From Glandiceps talaboti (lineage: Eukaryota > Hemichordata > Enteropneusta > Spengelidae): a stretch of DNA of 64,000 nt. The stretch covers positions 2,539,501 through 2,603,500 of the forward strand of contig NC_135560.1 of NCBI RefSeq assembly GCF_964340395.1, given 5' to 3'. The first letter of the stretch is position 1, and each line of letters starts with the position of its first letter. Positions 12,501 through 24,990 of the stretch are shown piece by piece. A model generated the notes under the pieces. That model was not told the DNA's origin. It worked only from the letters and a program-made list of their open reading frames with translations, and did not search any database. Both the position numbers and the translations under genes were made by a program.

Positions 12501-15500
12501 TGTGTCAGCTAGTAGTAGTCCTGTATTTGACACTGTGTCAGCTAGTAGTAGTCCTGTATTTCACATTGTGTCAGCTAGTAATAGTCCTGTATTTGATATT
12601 GTGTCAGGTAGTAGTAGTCCTTTATTTGACATTGTGTCAGCTAGTAGTAGTCCTGTATTTGACATTGTGTCAGCTAGTAGTAGTCCTGTATTTGACACTG
12701 TGTCAGCTAGTAGTAGTCCTTTATTTGACATTGTGTCAGCTAGTAGTAGTCCTGTATTTGACACTGTGTCAGCTAGTAGTAGTCCTGTATTTGACACTGT
12801 GTCAGCTAGTAGTAGTCCTGTATTTGATATTGTGTCAGCTAGTAGTAGTCCTGTATTTGATATTGTGTCAGCTAGTAGTAGTCCTGTATTTGATATTGTG
12901 TCAGCTAGTAGTAGTCCTGTATTTGACATTGTCAGCTAGTAGTAGTCCTGTATTTGACATTGTGTCAGCTAGTAGTAGTCCTGTATTTGACACTGTGTCA
13001 GCTAGTAGTAGTCCTGTATTTGACATTGTGTCAGCTAGTAGTAGTCCTGTATTTGACAGTGTCAGCTAGTAGTAGTCCTGTATTTGATATTGTGTCAGCT
13101 AGTAGTAGTCCTGTATTTGACATTGTGTCAGCTAGTAGTAGTCCTGTATTTGACATTGTGTCAGCTAGTAGTAGTCCTGTATTTGATATTGTGTCAGCTA
13201 GTAGTCCTGTATTTGACAGTGTCAGCTAGTAGTAGTCCTGTATTTGATATTGTGTTAGCTAGTAGTAGTCCTGTATTTGACATTGTGTCAGCTAGTAGTC
13301 CTGTATTTGACAGTGTCAGCTAGTAGTAGTCCTGTATTTGATATTGTGTTAGCTAGTAGTAGTCCTGTATTTGATATTGTGTCAGCTAGTAGTAGTCCTG
13401 TATTTGACATTGTGTCAGCTAGTAGTAGTCCTGTATTTGACACTGTGTCAGCTAGTAGTAGTCCTGTATTTGATATTTTGTCAGCTAGTAGTAGTCCTGT
13501 ATTTGACACTGTGTCAGCTAGTAGTAGTCCTGTATTTGATATTGTGTAAGCTAGTAGTAGTCCTTTATTTGACAGTGTCAGCTAGTAGTAGTCCTGTATT
13601 TGACATTGTGTCAGCTAGTAGTAGTCCTGTATTTGATATTGTGTCAGCTAGTAGTAGTCCTGTATTTGATATTGTGTCAGCTAGTAGTAGTCCTGTATTT
13701 GACATTGTGTCAGCTAGTAGTAGTCCTGTATTTGATATTGTGTCAGCTAGTAGTAGTCCTGTATTTGACACTGTGTCAGCTAGTAGTAGTCCTGTATTTG
13801 ATATTGTGTAAGCTAGTAGTAGTCCTTTATTTGAGTGTCAGCTAGTAGTAGTCCTGTATTTGACATTGTGTCAGCTAGTAGTAGTCCTGTATTTGATATT
13901 GTGTCAGCTAGTAGTAGTCCTGTATTTGATATTGTGTCAGCTAGTAGTAGTCCTGTATTTGATATTGTGTCAGCTAGTAGTAGTCCTGTATTTGATATTG
14001 TGTCAGCTAGTAGTAGTCCTGTATTTGACATTGTGTCAGCTAGTAGTAGTCCTGTATTTGATACTGTGTCAGCTAGTAGTAGTCCTGTATTTGACACTGT
14101 GTCAGCTAGTAGTAGTCCTGTATTTGATATTGTGTCAGCTAGTAGTAGTCCTGTATTTGATATTGTGTCAGCTAGTAGTAGTCCTGTATTTGACACTGTG
14201 TCAGCTAGTAGTAGTCCTGTATTTGACACTGTGTCAGCTAGTAGTAGTCCTGTATTTGATATTGTCAGCTAGTAGTAGTCCTGTATTTGACACTGTGTCA
14301 GCTAGTAGTAGTCCTGTATTTGATATTGTGTCAGCTAGTAGTAGTCCTGTATTTGATACTGTGTCAGCTAGTAGTAGTCCTGTATTTGATATTGTGTCAG
14401 CTAGTAGTAGTACTGTATTTGACACTGTGTCAGCTAGTAGTAGTCCTGTATTTGACATTGTGTCAGCTAGTAGTAGTCCTGTATTTGACATTGTGTCAGC
14501 TAGTAGTAGTCCTGTGTTTGACACTGTGTCAGCTAGTAGTAGTCCAGTATTTGACATTGTGTCAGCTAGTAGTCCTGTATTTGACATTGTGCAGCTAGTA
14601 GTAGTCCTGTATTTGACATTGTGTCAGCTAGTAGTAGTCCTGTATTTGACATTGTGTCAGCTAGTAGTAGTACTGTATTTGACACTGTGTCAGCTAGTAG
14701 TAGTCCTGTATTTGACATTGTGTCAGCTAGTAGTAGTCCTGTATTTGACATTGTGTCAGCTAGTAGTAGTCCTGTGTTTGACACTGTGTCAGCTAGTAGT
14801 AGTCCTGTATTTGACATTGTGTCAGCTAGTAGTAGTCCTGTATTTGGTATTGTGTCAGCTAGTAGTAGTCCAGTATTTGATATTGTGTCAGCTAGTAGTA
14901 GTCCTGTATTTGACACTGTGTCAGCTAGTAGTAGTCCAGTATTTGACATTGTGTCAGCTAGTAGTCCTGTATTTGACATTGTGTCAGCTAGTAGTAGTCC
15001 TGTATTTGACATTGTGTCAGCTAGTAGTAGTCCTGTATTTGACATTGTGTCAGCTAGTAGTAGTCCTGTATTTGACATTGTGTCAGCTAGTAGTAGTCCT
15101 GTATTTGATATTGTGTCAGCTAGTAGTAGTCCTGTATTTGACACTGTGTCAGCTAATAGTAGTCCTGTATTTGATACTGTGTCAGCTAGTAGTAGTCCTG
15201 TATTTGACACTGTGTCAGCTAGTAGTAGTCCTGTATTTGACATTGTGTCAGCTAGTAGTAGTCCTGTATTTGACATTGTGTCAGCTAGTAGTAGTCCTGT
15301 ATTTGACATTGTGTCAGCTAGTAGTAGTCCTGTATTTGACATTGTGTCAGCTAGTAGTAGTCCTGTATTTGATATTGTGTCAGCTAGTAGTAGTCCTGTA
15401 TTTGATATTGTGTCAGCTAGTAGTAGTCCTGTATTTGACACTGTGTCAGCTAGTAGTAGTCCTGTATTTGACATTGTGTCAGCTAGTAGTAGTCCTGTAT

Positions 15501-17530
15501 TTGATATTGTGTCAGCTAGTAGTAGTCCTGTATTTGATATTGTGTCAGCTAGTAGTAGTCCTGTATTTGATATTGTGTCAGCTAGTAGTAGTCCTGTATT
15601 TGACACTGTGTCAGCTAGTAGTAGTCCTGTATTTCACATTGTGTCAGCTAGTAATAGTCCTGTATTTGATATTGTGTCAGCTAGTAGTAGTCCTTTATTT
15701 GACATTGTGTCAGCTAGTAGTAGTCCTGTATTTGACATTGTGTCAGCTAGTAGTAGTCCTGTATTTGACACTGTGTCAGCTAGTAGTAGTCCTGTATTTG
15801 ACATTGTCAGCTAGTAGTAGTCCTGTATTTGACACTGTGTCAGCTAGTAGTAGTCCTGTATTTGACATTGTGTCAGCTAGTAGTAGTCCTGTATTTGACA
15901 TTGTGTCAGCTAGTAGTAGTCCTGTATTTGACATTGTGTCAGCTAGTAGTAGTCCTGTATTTGATATTGTGTCAGCTAGTAGTAGTCCTGTATTTGACAT
16001 TGTGTCAGCTAGTAGTAGTCCTGTATTTGACATTGTGTCAGCTAGTAGTAGTCCTGTATTTGATATTGTGTCAGCTAGTAGTAGTCCTGTATTTGACATT
16101 GTGTAAGCTAGTAGTAGTCCTGTATTTGACATTGTGTCAGCTAGTAGTAGTCCTGTATTTGACACTGTGTCAGCTAGTAGTAGTCCTGTATTTGATATTG
16201 TGTCAGCTAGTAGTAGTCCTGTATTTGACATTGTGTCAGCTAGTAGTAGTCCTGTATTTGATACTGTGTCAGCTAGTAGTAGTCCTGTATTTGATATTGT
16301 GTCAGCTAGTAGTAGTCCTGTATTTGACATTGTGTCAGCTAGTAGTAGTCCTGTATTTGATATTGTGTCAGCTAGTAGTAGTCCTGTATTTGATATTGTG
16401 TCAGCTAGTAGTAGTCCTGTATTTGACATTGTCAGCTAGTAGTAGTCCTGTATTTGATATTGTGTCAGCTAGTAGTAGTCCTGTATTTGACATTGTGTCA
16501 GCTAGTAGTAGTCCTGTATTTGATACTGTGTCAGCTAGTAGTAGTCCTGTATTTGATATTGTGTCAGCTAGTAGTAGTCCTGTATTTGACACTGTGTCAG
16601 CTAGTAGTAGTCCTGTATTTGATATTGTGTAAGCTAGTAGTAGTCCTTTATTTGAGTGTCAGCTAGTAGTAGTCCTGTATTTGACATTGTCAGCTAGTAG
16701 TAGTCCTGTATTTGATATTGTGTCAGCTAGTAGTAGTCCTGTATTTGATATTGTGTCAGCTAGTAGTAGTCCTGTATTTGACATTGTGTCAGCTAGTAGT
16801 AGTCCTGTATTTGATATTGTGTCAGCTAGTAGTAGTCCTGTATTTGACATTGTGTCAGCTAGTAGTAGTCCTGTGTTTGACACTGTGTCAGCTAGTAGTA
16901 GTCCTGTATTTGACATTGTGTCAGCTAGTAGTAGTCCTGTATTTGATATTGTGTCAGCTAGTAGTAGTCCAGTATTTGATATTGTGTCAGCTAGTAGTAG
17001 TCCTGTATTTGACACTGTATCAGCTAGTAGTAGTCCAGTATTTGACATTGTCAGCTAGTAGTCCTGTATTTGACATTGTGTCAGCTAGTAGTAGTCCTGT
17101 ATTTGATATTGTGTCAGCTAGTAGTAGTCCTGTATTTGATACTGTGTCAGCTAGTAGTAGTCCAGTATTTGACATTGTGTCAGCTAGTAGTCCTGTATTT
17201 GACATTGTGTCAGCTAGTAGTAGTCCTGTATTTGACATTGTGTCAGCTAGTAGTAGTCCTGTATTTGATATTGTGTCAGCTAGTAGTAGTCCTGTATTTG
17301 ACACTGTGTCAGCTAGTAGTAGTCCTGTATTTGACATTGTGTCAGCTAGTAGTAGTCCTGTATTTGACATTGTGTCAGCTAGTAGTAGTCCTGTATTTGA
17401 CATTGTGTCAGCTAGTAGTAGTCCTGTATTTGATATTGTGTCAGCTAGTAGTAGTCCTGTATTTGACACTGTGTCAGCTAGTAGTAGTCCTGTATTTGAC
17501 ACTGTGTCAGCTAGTAGTAGTCCTGTATTT
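9515..17530. repeat. Giant minisatellite, 33-bp unit, about 240 copies
   Basis: The unit is TAGTAGTAGTCCTGTATTTG followed by ACATTGTGTCAGC. The main variants are GATATTG, GACACTG, GACAGTGTC (shortened) and GTGTAAGC. Because 33 bp is 11 codons, frames stay open for hundreds of codons in two plus frames and one minus frame (up to 748 codons). Their sequence is only the period translated. Rare variant monomers recur at about 12561 and 15634, a sign of block duplications inside the array. It lies in the large DENND4-like intron, just upstream of the nested fibrinogen gene. Confidence 0.98.
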
Positions 17531-18600
17531 TACTGGGTCACCAAGACATCACTGGGTAGCATTGTACTGGGTCACCAAGACATCACTGTATGGCATTGTA
17601 CTGGGTCACCAAGACATCACTGGATGGCATTGTACTGGGTCACCAAGACATTACTGTATAGCATTGTACTGGGTCACCAAGACATTACTGGGTAGCATTG
17701 TACTGGGTCACCAAGACATCACTGGGTAGCACTGTACTGGGTCACCAAGACATCACTGGGTAGCATTGTACTGGGTCACCAAGACATTACTGTATGGCAT
17801 TGTACTGGGTCATCAAGACATCACAGTATGGCATTTTACTGGGTCATCAAGACATCACTGGGTAGCATTGTACTGGGTCACAAAGACATCACTGTATGGC
17901 ATTGTACTGGGTCACCAAGACATCACAGTATGGCATTTTACTGGGTCACCAAGACATCACTGGGTAGCATTGTACTGGGTCACAAAGACATCACTGGGTA
18001 GCACTGTACTGGGTCACCAAGACATCACTGGATGGCATTGTACTGGGTCACCAAGATATCACAGTATGGCATTTTACTGGGTCACCAAGACATCACTGGG
18101 TAGCATTGTACTGGGTCACAAAGACATCACTGGGTAGCACTGTACTGGGTCACCAAGACATCACTGGATGGCATTGTACTGGGTCACCAAGACATCACTG
18201 GATGGCATTTTACTGGGTCACCAAGACATCACTGGGTAGCATTGTACTGGGTCACAAAGACATCACTGGGTAGCACTGTACTGGGTCACCAAGACATCAC
18301 TGTATGGCATTGTACTGGGTCACAAAGACATCACAGTATGGCATTGTACTGGGTCACCAAGACATCACTGTATGGCATTGTACTGGGTCACAAAGACATT
18401 ACTGGGTAGCATTGTACTGGGTCACAAAGACATCACTGGGTAGCATTGTACTGGGTCACAAAGACATCACTGGGTAGCATTGTACTGGGTCACCAAGACA
18501 TTACTGTATGGCACTGTACTACATCACCAAGACATCACTGGATGGCACTGTACTACATCACCAAGACATCACTGGATGGCACTTTACAAGGTTACCAAGA
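17531..18600. repeat. Minisatellite, 34-bp unit, about 31 copies
   Basis: The unit is TACTGGGTCACCAAGACATC followed by ACTGGGTAGCATTG, with ACTGTATGGC and ACTGGATGGC variants. It follows the 33-bp array directly: the last 33-bp unit breaks off at CCTGTATTT and the first TACTGGGTCACC follows with no spacer. Confidence 0.95.
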
Positions 18601-19384
18601 CAACACTGATAGATATACCAGTATCTTTCATTTCTTCTGTTATAACATTATTGAGTTTATTGTTCACTACACATTATCATCACTTTGAGGTGTGTATATG
18701 ATTGGCAGAAACAGACTAAAAGTCATCTTCAAATTTAATACCCAATATCTGGCAAAATGCCAGTAGTAGTGAATCCTTGTTTCATGCTTTTTACCCCCTT
18801 AATCATGTACATGTAGCAGTCGAGTACAAAACAAAGACTTTCTTTACTTATTTATTGTTGTTTGTATCAATTGAGAGATTTAAATGGCAAACACTCACTT
18901 GTTAAAATGAGTGCATGCATACAAATTGTAGAATACATAACACTGATTTGTTCACCATTGAAATCAGGTTGTATAGAGGCTTGACACAAGGACTTTGATT
19001 GTAAAGCTATGTTGACACACTACACAGTACTGTATTCCACTTTTCAGACCCAATTTTACATTTTCATGTTTATTTAAAAGTTTTACAAGTAAACACAGGT
19101 GGGGAATTTTGTAATGGATTGCAAACAGTGTACTAGATGAAAAGTCTGACTGCAATGAGTCAGTTGTCTTGTTTATCTACCCTTCTATACTTCCTATCTC
19201 ATTCCTATTGACATGGTAATAAGCAGACAGTCCTGTCTTGTAATTGGTACATTTTGATGACTTTTCACCCCCACTGGAGTGTCTACTGGCTGTGTGCAAA
19301 GTCACGCACTATACCCATTGCATTCCAAGCAGTAAGCACCTCTATATCAAGTCTGTCAACTGTTAGACACTGGTGACAAGTAGC
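18601..19384. other. Upstream region of the fibrinogen-related gene
   Basis: This is mostly unique sequence between the 34-bp array and the start codon at 19385. A TATA-like CTATATC lies near 19341, about 40 bp before the ATG, which is close for a promoter with a normal leader; I do not call a transcription start. There may be a further non-coding exon here that I cannot see. Confidence 0.4.
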
Positions 19385-19826
19385 ATGGCATTACGTTATC
19401 TTAAGCAATTATTTATACCTCTGATTTTGTTGGTATGGAGTACCACATATGCAGTACCAACAGAGAGTGAGGACGGCCTTGTGGCAGAGAATATACACCC
19501 CAGACAGGATTCTCAGGCAGACACAAACTTTGCAAATGGCATTCTTGAACATGACAGAGAAAAGAATGACGTTCAAAGTGAAGGTCTAACATCATCAGGA
19601 GGAAATGAAATACTGAAAGAGCAAGCCCCAACAGTCACTAACACTGCAGCTGAAACTTTCAATTGTGCCCCTACATACTCTATTAATGTACAGCCGGCAG
19701 CATGTAACTGTGATGGTGACAATGTGATACGTGAACTTAAAGAACAGGTGGAATGGTTAACTACTGCTGTCAAGAATCTCCAAAGTGGTGAAAACTATCA
19801 AAGAACTGATAGCAAAGTTCCTACAG
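19385..19826 (+). CDS. Fibrinogen-related protein exon 1: signal peptide and coiled coil
   Basis: I chose the ATG at 19385 because the hydrophobic signal sequence (MALRYLKQLFIPLILLVWST) begins there; a GTG 12 bases upstream in frame adds only four residues. After the signal come an acidic low-complexity stretch (24-90), three cysteines (94, 107, 109) and a helix DNVIRELKEQVEWLTTAVKN with leucine/valine heptad spacing, the usual oligomerisation segment before a FReD. It ends ACA G|GTAGGA, phase 1. Reading on past the donor meets a stop at 19859-19861. Confidence 0.85.
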
Positions 19827-20699
19827 GTAGGACTGTACTCAACCAATATAAACTGTTGTAATCTGTTTTACTACAGATAGTGGATATCAGTGATGATGGC
19901 CTGCATGCCTTCAACACCATAATGACTTGCAGACATGAACAAACTTAGTTGAGGACACCAAAGTTTCAGTAGCCATGTCAATAGGGTAACAATAGATCAC
20001 AGTAAATCTATTATACGCTCCAATTCAAACTGCTATCAATTCCACACACATGTAAACATGCACTTTATCTAAAACCTAGTAACCTACCGAGTCCAAACCT
20101 CTACTTTAAAACTAATACCTCAGTTATATTTTATATTTGATTCATTTTACTTGGTAATCAAATGTCTGTTATTGAAATCACTTACTGTAAATATATATTT
20201 TGTGTACGTAATAACGTTTTTATTGGGCTTACTACAATCTTTACATTTTGTATTCAGAAACTTTTCTTAAGTTATCAATTTCAAAAAACTGTCTCCATTT
20301 CTTAACATGTGCATTTAATTTACCTTTTCTAATATATATTAGCAATATATATATTTGATTACATGCATAGTCCAGGGTACATAAATTACCAAACATTGTG
20401 TAGCTATATATGTAGACTACCAAATCCACAATATAGTCTGTTACACCAATGTAAATCAGTAGTCAATTGTAGACAAAACATTTGACAAGGCTAAATCTGA
20501 CAACCCAGTGTACAAGTTAAATTCAAGGTCTTTTTGGCTGACACAGTGTTCTGTAGTCAATATAATGAATTGAATATATCATTGTCTATCTTTAGTTCTG
20601 TATCTAAAGGCAACTTGCAACCACTGTCTTTGTCACAGGAGCTGTTAAAACAACATTCAGCATTGCTCTGTCATTCTACCAACAATGTCCACCAAAATA
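19827..20699. other. Fibrinogen-related gene intron 1, left part
   Basis: This is unique AT-rich sequence with no element recognised. A 62-codon minus-strand frame at 20241-20429 has no support. Confidence 0.4.
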
Positions 20700-20912
20700 T
20701 TAGTATAATGTGTGAGATAACTTTGGGCCATACGCATGGTTCCTAGTATAATGTGTGAGATAACTCTGGGGCATACACATGGTTCCTATAATGTGTAAGA
20801 TAACTTTGGGGCATACACATGGTTCCTAGTATAATGTGTGAGATAACTTTGGGCCATACGCATGGTTCCTATAATGTGTAAGATAACTTTGGGGCATAGG
20901 CATGGTTCCTCT
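20700..20912. repeat. Short tandem repeat, 41-53 bp unit, about 5 copies
   Basis: Units run AATGTGTGAGATAACTTTGG then GGCATACACATGGTTCCT, with or without a TAGTAT spacer. It lies inside intron 1 of the fibrinogen-related gene. Confidence 0.85.
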
Positions 20913-21939
20913 CTCTGCTATTGGTATACAACAGCTATAGCACAAACATTTATTGTAAAGGAATTTTTATGACCTTTTTATGGGGACTCTAATTTGTTAA
21001 TTACCACATGTTAACTGTTTAATAAACTCCATGTTATTTGACTATTTGACATTTGTTTTAAATAAACTATCCATGATTATTGTGGTTGTAACTACATAAA
21101 TCTAACCAAATCCCCCCATCCCACCATCTCTGTAACAAAAAGTTCTCAAATCTTTCAAAAAAAACCCACACTGTATTGGAAACAAGGGAGTTTAACCAAT
21201 TTTTCAAAATAATCTAGAATGTGTTCAAATTGTTCTTGTCGTTTCCTGTTCTGATTTTTTTATCATAAATTTGATAGATTTTGACAGCTATTTTAAAATA
21301 ACTTCAAATACTGATACCAATAAAACAATACTACTTTTTCTCTTGACACTTTCTACAAGACTGCAACTTTTTTTAGATAACCCCCCCCCCCCATTTCCAC
21401 ATGTAATTACTAGTATTATATAGTATAAATGTGTCACCAGTCCTGTAGTCAGTACTAATTCTACTGTTTGACAACACATACTATCTCTAGTCTAAATTGT
21501 TTGTACTTGATGACAGCAGGGTTTGGTACCCAGCAGACAATATCACCAACAGACCTTCAAGTGGACTATAGTCTACTTAGTTTGTTAGCATAGCATGGCT
21601 CTCATAATCCAAACACACAGACACAGACTGGATACCACCCTATGACTAAGACCATACAGTCTGATACTGATCAAGTATTGTTAAAAATGCCAGTTATGTT
21701 GCAATGGTAGATAAGAGATCATGGCCTATGACCTTTGTAGTGAGGTCATTCCAAAGCTGTGGGGTTCAATTCAATTTGACTGGCTATCCAAAATCAACAG
21801 TTTACTATTATTTGGGTAATCAGTGGTAAGGTGAAACTATCAAGAGATCTACTAGGAATTTGGTTCACTTTTCCATACTCTTATCAAAGTTTAGGAATAC
21901 AATGCAAACACACCATGTTTCATTCATTTGAACCATTCC

Positions 21940-21941
<2 letters not shown>
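20913..21941. other. Fibrinogen-related gene intron 1, middle part
   Basis: This is unique sequence, including a run of C near 21380-21391. Nothing else is recognised. Confidence 0.4.

Positions 21942-22008
<67 letters not shown>
21942..22008. repeat. (CA)n microsatellite
   Basis: About 67 bp of uninterrupted CA dinucleotides in intron 1 of the fibrinogen-related gene. Confidence 0.97.
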
Positions 22009-22009
<1 letters not shown>

Positions 22010-22700
22010 CTTGAACTGATTAAATTTTAAATACAGTACTTAAAATTAAACTGACTGGCTGTAAAAATGTCATCAGTGTATAAAGTCAAGATGCTGACAA
22101 ACAGACATACATGGACAAACAGATGGACAGGCAGGTGGACAGGTCGACAGACAGATTAGCACACAGATAAAAATACACTAGATAGACCAAAACTAGTTCC
22201 CATTTCACAAATCCAGTTGTAATGCAGAAGAACTGAAGTTGCCTTGGTGTTTCACCCATGGGACCTCATGTTTTTACCACAAAAGATTTAGACACAATTC
22301 AATTCTAGACTACTAATACAACAGAGACACAACACACACACTGCATTGGAGGATCCTTTACCCAATCAAATTGAAAAGTAATAGAGAATTGCTATTCTTT
22401 TACAGTGCAGCATGGCTTGTAATGGTTAAGTGATGATTTCAATTGTTTACTTTCCAACTGCTAATCAACATGGCAACTTGTATTTGAAGTTAATTGTCTG
22501 CATGTATGTGTAAAATACATTATGTCTCATGAGTGAAACACCAAGGCAACTTAATTTCTCCTGTAATAAATATATGTCAGTCTTTGTGAATATCTACAAC
22601 TCTGCTAGATATTATCTACAATGTGCTCTTATTACACAAAAAACAAGAAGTCTATTGCTCTCTGAAGGTATTCTAAATGCTGGTTATATTTTGTCATCAG
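22009..22700. other. Fibrinogen-related gene intron 1, right part with 3' splice site
   Basis: This is unique sequence with several ACAGACAGAT-like bits at 22096-22160. It ends in the pyrimidine-rich acceptor ATATTTTGTCATCAG at 22700. Confidence 0.5.
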
Positions 22701-22843
22701 GTGATAGTATCAAACCTAAAGACTGTGCTGATTTATTTAACAATGGTTATGTAACTAGTGATGTTTATACTATACAACCTAAAGATGGCAAAGGTTCTAT
22801 AGAAGTCTACTGTGATATGGAGACTGATGGTGGTGGTTGGACG
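22701..22843 (+). CDS. Fibrinogen-related protein exon 2: start of the FReD domain
   Basis: The phase-1 acceptor gives G|GT GAT. It encodes DSIKPKDCADLFNNGY, an SDVYTIQP strand, then IEVYCDMETDGGGWT. Cys156 and Cys185 form the first conserved disulphide, and the GGGWT-V signature crosses the junction to exon 3. The exon ends TGG ACG|GTAAGTT in phase 0. Its last 20 bases are copied in every unit of the intronic array that follows. Confidence 0.92.
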
Positions 22844-23590
22844 GTAAGTTGTCTGATGGTGGTGGTTGGACGGTAAGTTGTCTGATGGTGGTGGTTGGAT
22901 GGTAAGTTGTCTGATGGTGGTGGTTGGACGGTAAGTTGTCTGATGGTGGTGGTTGGATGATAAGTTGCCTGATGAGGTGGTTGGACAGTAAGTTGTCTGA
23001 TGGTGGTGGTTGGATGGTAAGTTGTCTGATGGTGGTGGTTGGACGGTAAGTTGTCTGATGGTGGTGGTTGGATGATAAGTTGCCTGATTGGGTGGTTGGA
23101 TGATAAGTTGTCTGATGGTGGTGGTTGGACGGTAAGTTGTCTGATGGTGGTGGTTGGACGGTAAGTTGTCTGATGGTGGTGGTTGGACGGTAAGTTGTCT
23201 GATGGTGGTGGTTGGACGGCAAGTTGTCTTATGGTGGTGGTTGGATGGTAAGTTGTCTGATGGTGGTGGTTGGACGGTAAGTTGTCTGATGGTGGTGGTT
23301 GGACGGTAAGTTGTCTGATGGTGGTGGTTGGATGGTAAGTTGTCTGACGGTGGTGGTTGGACGGTAAGTTGTCTGATGGTGGTGGTTGGACGGTAAGTTG
23401 TCTGATGGTGGTGGTTGGATGATAAGTGGTCTGATTGGATGGTTGGATGATAAGTGGTCTGATGGTGGTGGTTGGACGGTAAGTTGTCTGATGGTGGTGG
23501 TTGGATGATAAGTGGTCTGATTGGATGGTTGGATGATAAATGGTCCATGGTGGTGGTTGGAGCATAAGTAGTCTGATTGGGTTGGTTGGA
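22844..23590 (+). repeat. 29-bp minisatellite made of the exon 2 / intron 2 boundary, about 25 copies
   Basis: The unit is GTAAGTTGT followed by CTGATGGTGGTGGTTGGACG. The second part repeats exon 2 bases 22824-22843 (nearly exact: exon CTGATGGTGGTGGTTGGACG) and the first part is the start of the intron. The array begins at the first intron base. Most units present a strong 5' splice site, GACG or GATG|GTAAGTT. Some units are GATGATAAGT, which breaks the GT. Using the second donor would add a reading frame that stops within about 11 codons (CGG TAA). Confidence 0.95.
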
Positions 23591-23965
23591 TGGTAATTAG
23601 TCTGATGGTGGTGGTGGTGGTGGTTGGATGGGAAGTAATCTGATGGTGGTGGTGGTGGTGGTGATGGTGGTTGGACGGTAAGTAATCTGATGGTGGTGGT
23701 TGGATGGTAAGTAGTCTGATGTGGTGGTGGTGGTGGTTGGATGGTAATTAGTCTGACTGGTGGTGGTGATTGAATGGTTAGTAGTCTGATGGTGGTGGTG
23801 GTGGTGGTGGTGGGATGATAGGTAGTTTGATGTGGTGGTGGTGGTGGTGGTAGTAATAGTTACTGTGGTGGTGGTGGTGGTGGTGGTGGTGGTGGTTGGA
23901 TGCTAAGTAGTTGGTAGTGGTTGTTGGATATTAAGTAGTTGGTGGTGGTGGTGGTAGTACACAGT
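23591..23965. repeat. Degenerate GGT-rich continuation of the 29-bp array
   Basis: GGTGGTGGTTGGATG units decay into long (GGT)n tracts at about 23613, 23647, 23794 and 23868 with occasional AGTAGTCTGATG. It looks like an older or slippage-expanded edge of the splice-donor array. Confidence 0.85.
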
Positions 23966-24570
23966 TATCTGAAGCTATGTTCATTGTTTGCAGTGTTTTT
24001 GCTAAGGTTTGGGAACCCCGGTAACAGAAAGGGGGAAAGAGGTAAAACTGGTAGTGCTTCCCATGCAATGTATCATAGTTTAGGTGGGGAACCCCGGTAA
24101 AATGATGTGGGAACCCCGGTAGATTTTACCTACTTACCGCCCTTAAATAAAACACTGGTTTGTATCATATAATACATAAACCAATAGTTAGTAAGACACA
24201 GTTTGATCAGCCTAAACTACAAACCAGCATGGCAGTCATGCATATCAATTGTTAGTATCAACATATCACTTTTATCATGAGCTGAATAGCTGTAAGGAAT
24301 GTCTAAGGCTGGCTGTGTGAGCCCTTCATTAGGTTACCCTCTGCCTTTAGGCAATTCCTCTAGCTGGTACACTTTTGTTGCTTTCACCACATTTTGGAGT
24401 TTCTATAGGAGCAACTGTTGTAAAAATGAGATGACACAGTTCAGGGAATAACTTTAAGGGAATTTAATTGTATAATTATGTAACAATACTTGTACATGTC
24501 TAATGGTAGATAATGCACTGACATCATGGTGAGATCATTGTAACAGTTATTGAATGACGAACATATACAC
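23966..24570. other. Fibrinogen-related gene intron 2 with dispersed GGGAACCCCGGTAA motifs
   Basis: GGGAACCCCGGTAA or a near form occurs at 24011, about 24093 and about 24109. The first is followed by CAGAAAG exactly as in the 7.7-kb array. The rest is unique. Confidence 0.55.
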
Positions 24571-24594
24571 ACAGAATGACGGGCATACACACAT

Positions 24595-24674
24595 ATACCT
24601 ACCTACCTACTTACCTACCTACCTACCTACCTACCTACCTACCTACCTACCTACCTACCTACCTACCTACCTAC

Positions 24675-24727
<53 letters not shown>

Positions 24728-24780
24728 AGTCACCGTTACTCCTAATAGGGTGATACATACTACATACATACACACATACT

Positions 24781-24843
<63 letters not shown>

Positions 24844-24990
24844 TACATACATACATACATACATACATACATACATACATACATACATACATACATACAT
24901 ACATACATACATACATACATACATACATACATACATACATACATACACATACACACACACATACATATACACATACACATACATTCACAT
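24595..24990. repeat. Compound microsatellite (CCTA)n, (CA)n, (CATA)n
   Basis: (ACCT)n lies at about 24599-24675, (CA)n at about 24677-24725, a short unique break CAGTCACCGTTACTCC, then (CATA)n and (CA)n to about 24985. ORFs on both strands are artefacts. Confidence 0.97.

Noticed and set aside
13860-16106. 748-codon plus-strand ORF and many others at 9.5-17.7 kb
   Set aside because: Translation of a 33-bp tandem unit (11 codons); frames on both strands are equally open and no start, domain or splice context supports a gene.
22529-22876. Plus ORF starting upstream of exon 2
   Set aside because: Reads through the intron and acceptor; the exon proper starts at 22701 with the phase required by exon 1.
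22733-23565. Minus-strand ORFs of 141-271 codons (His/Thr/Pro-rich repeats)
   Set aside because: They are the reverse of the 29-bp splice-donor array and overlap the real exon 2 on the other strand.
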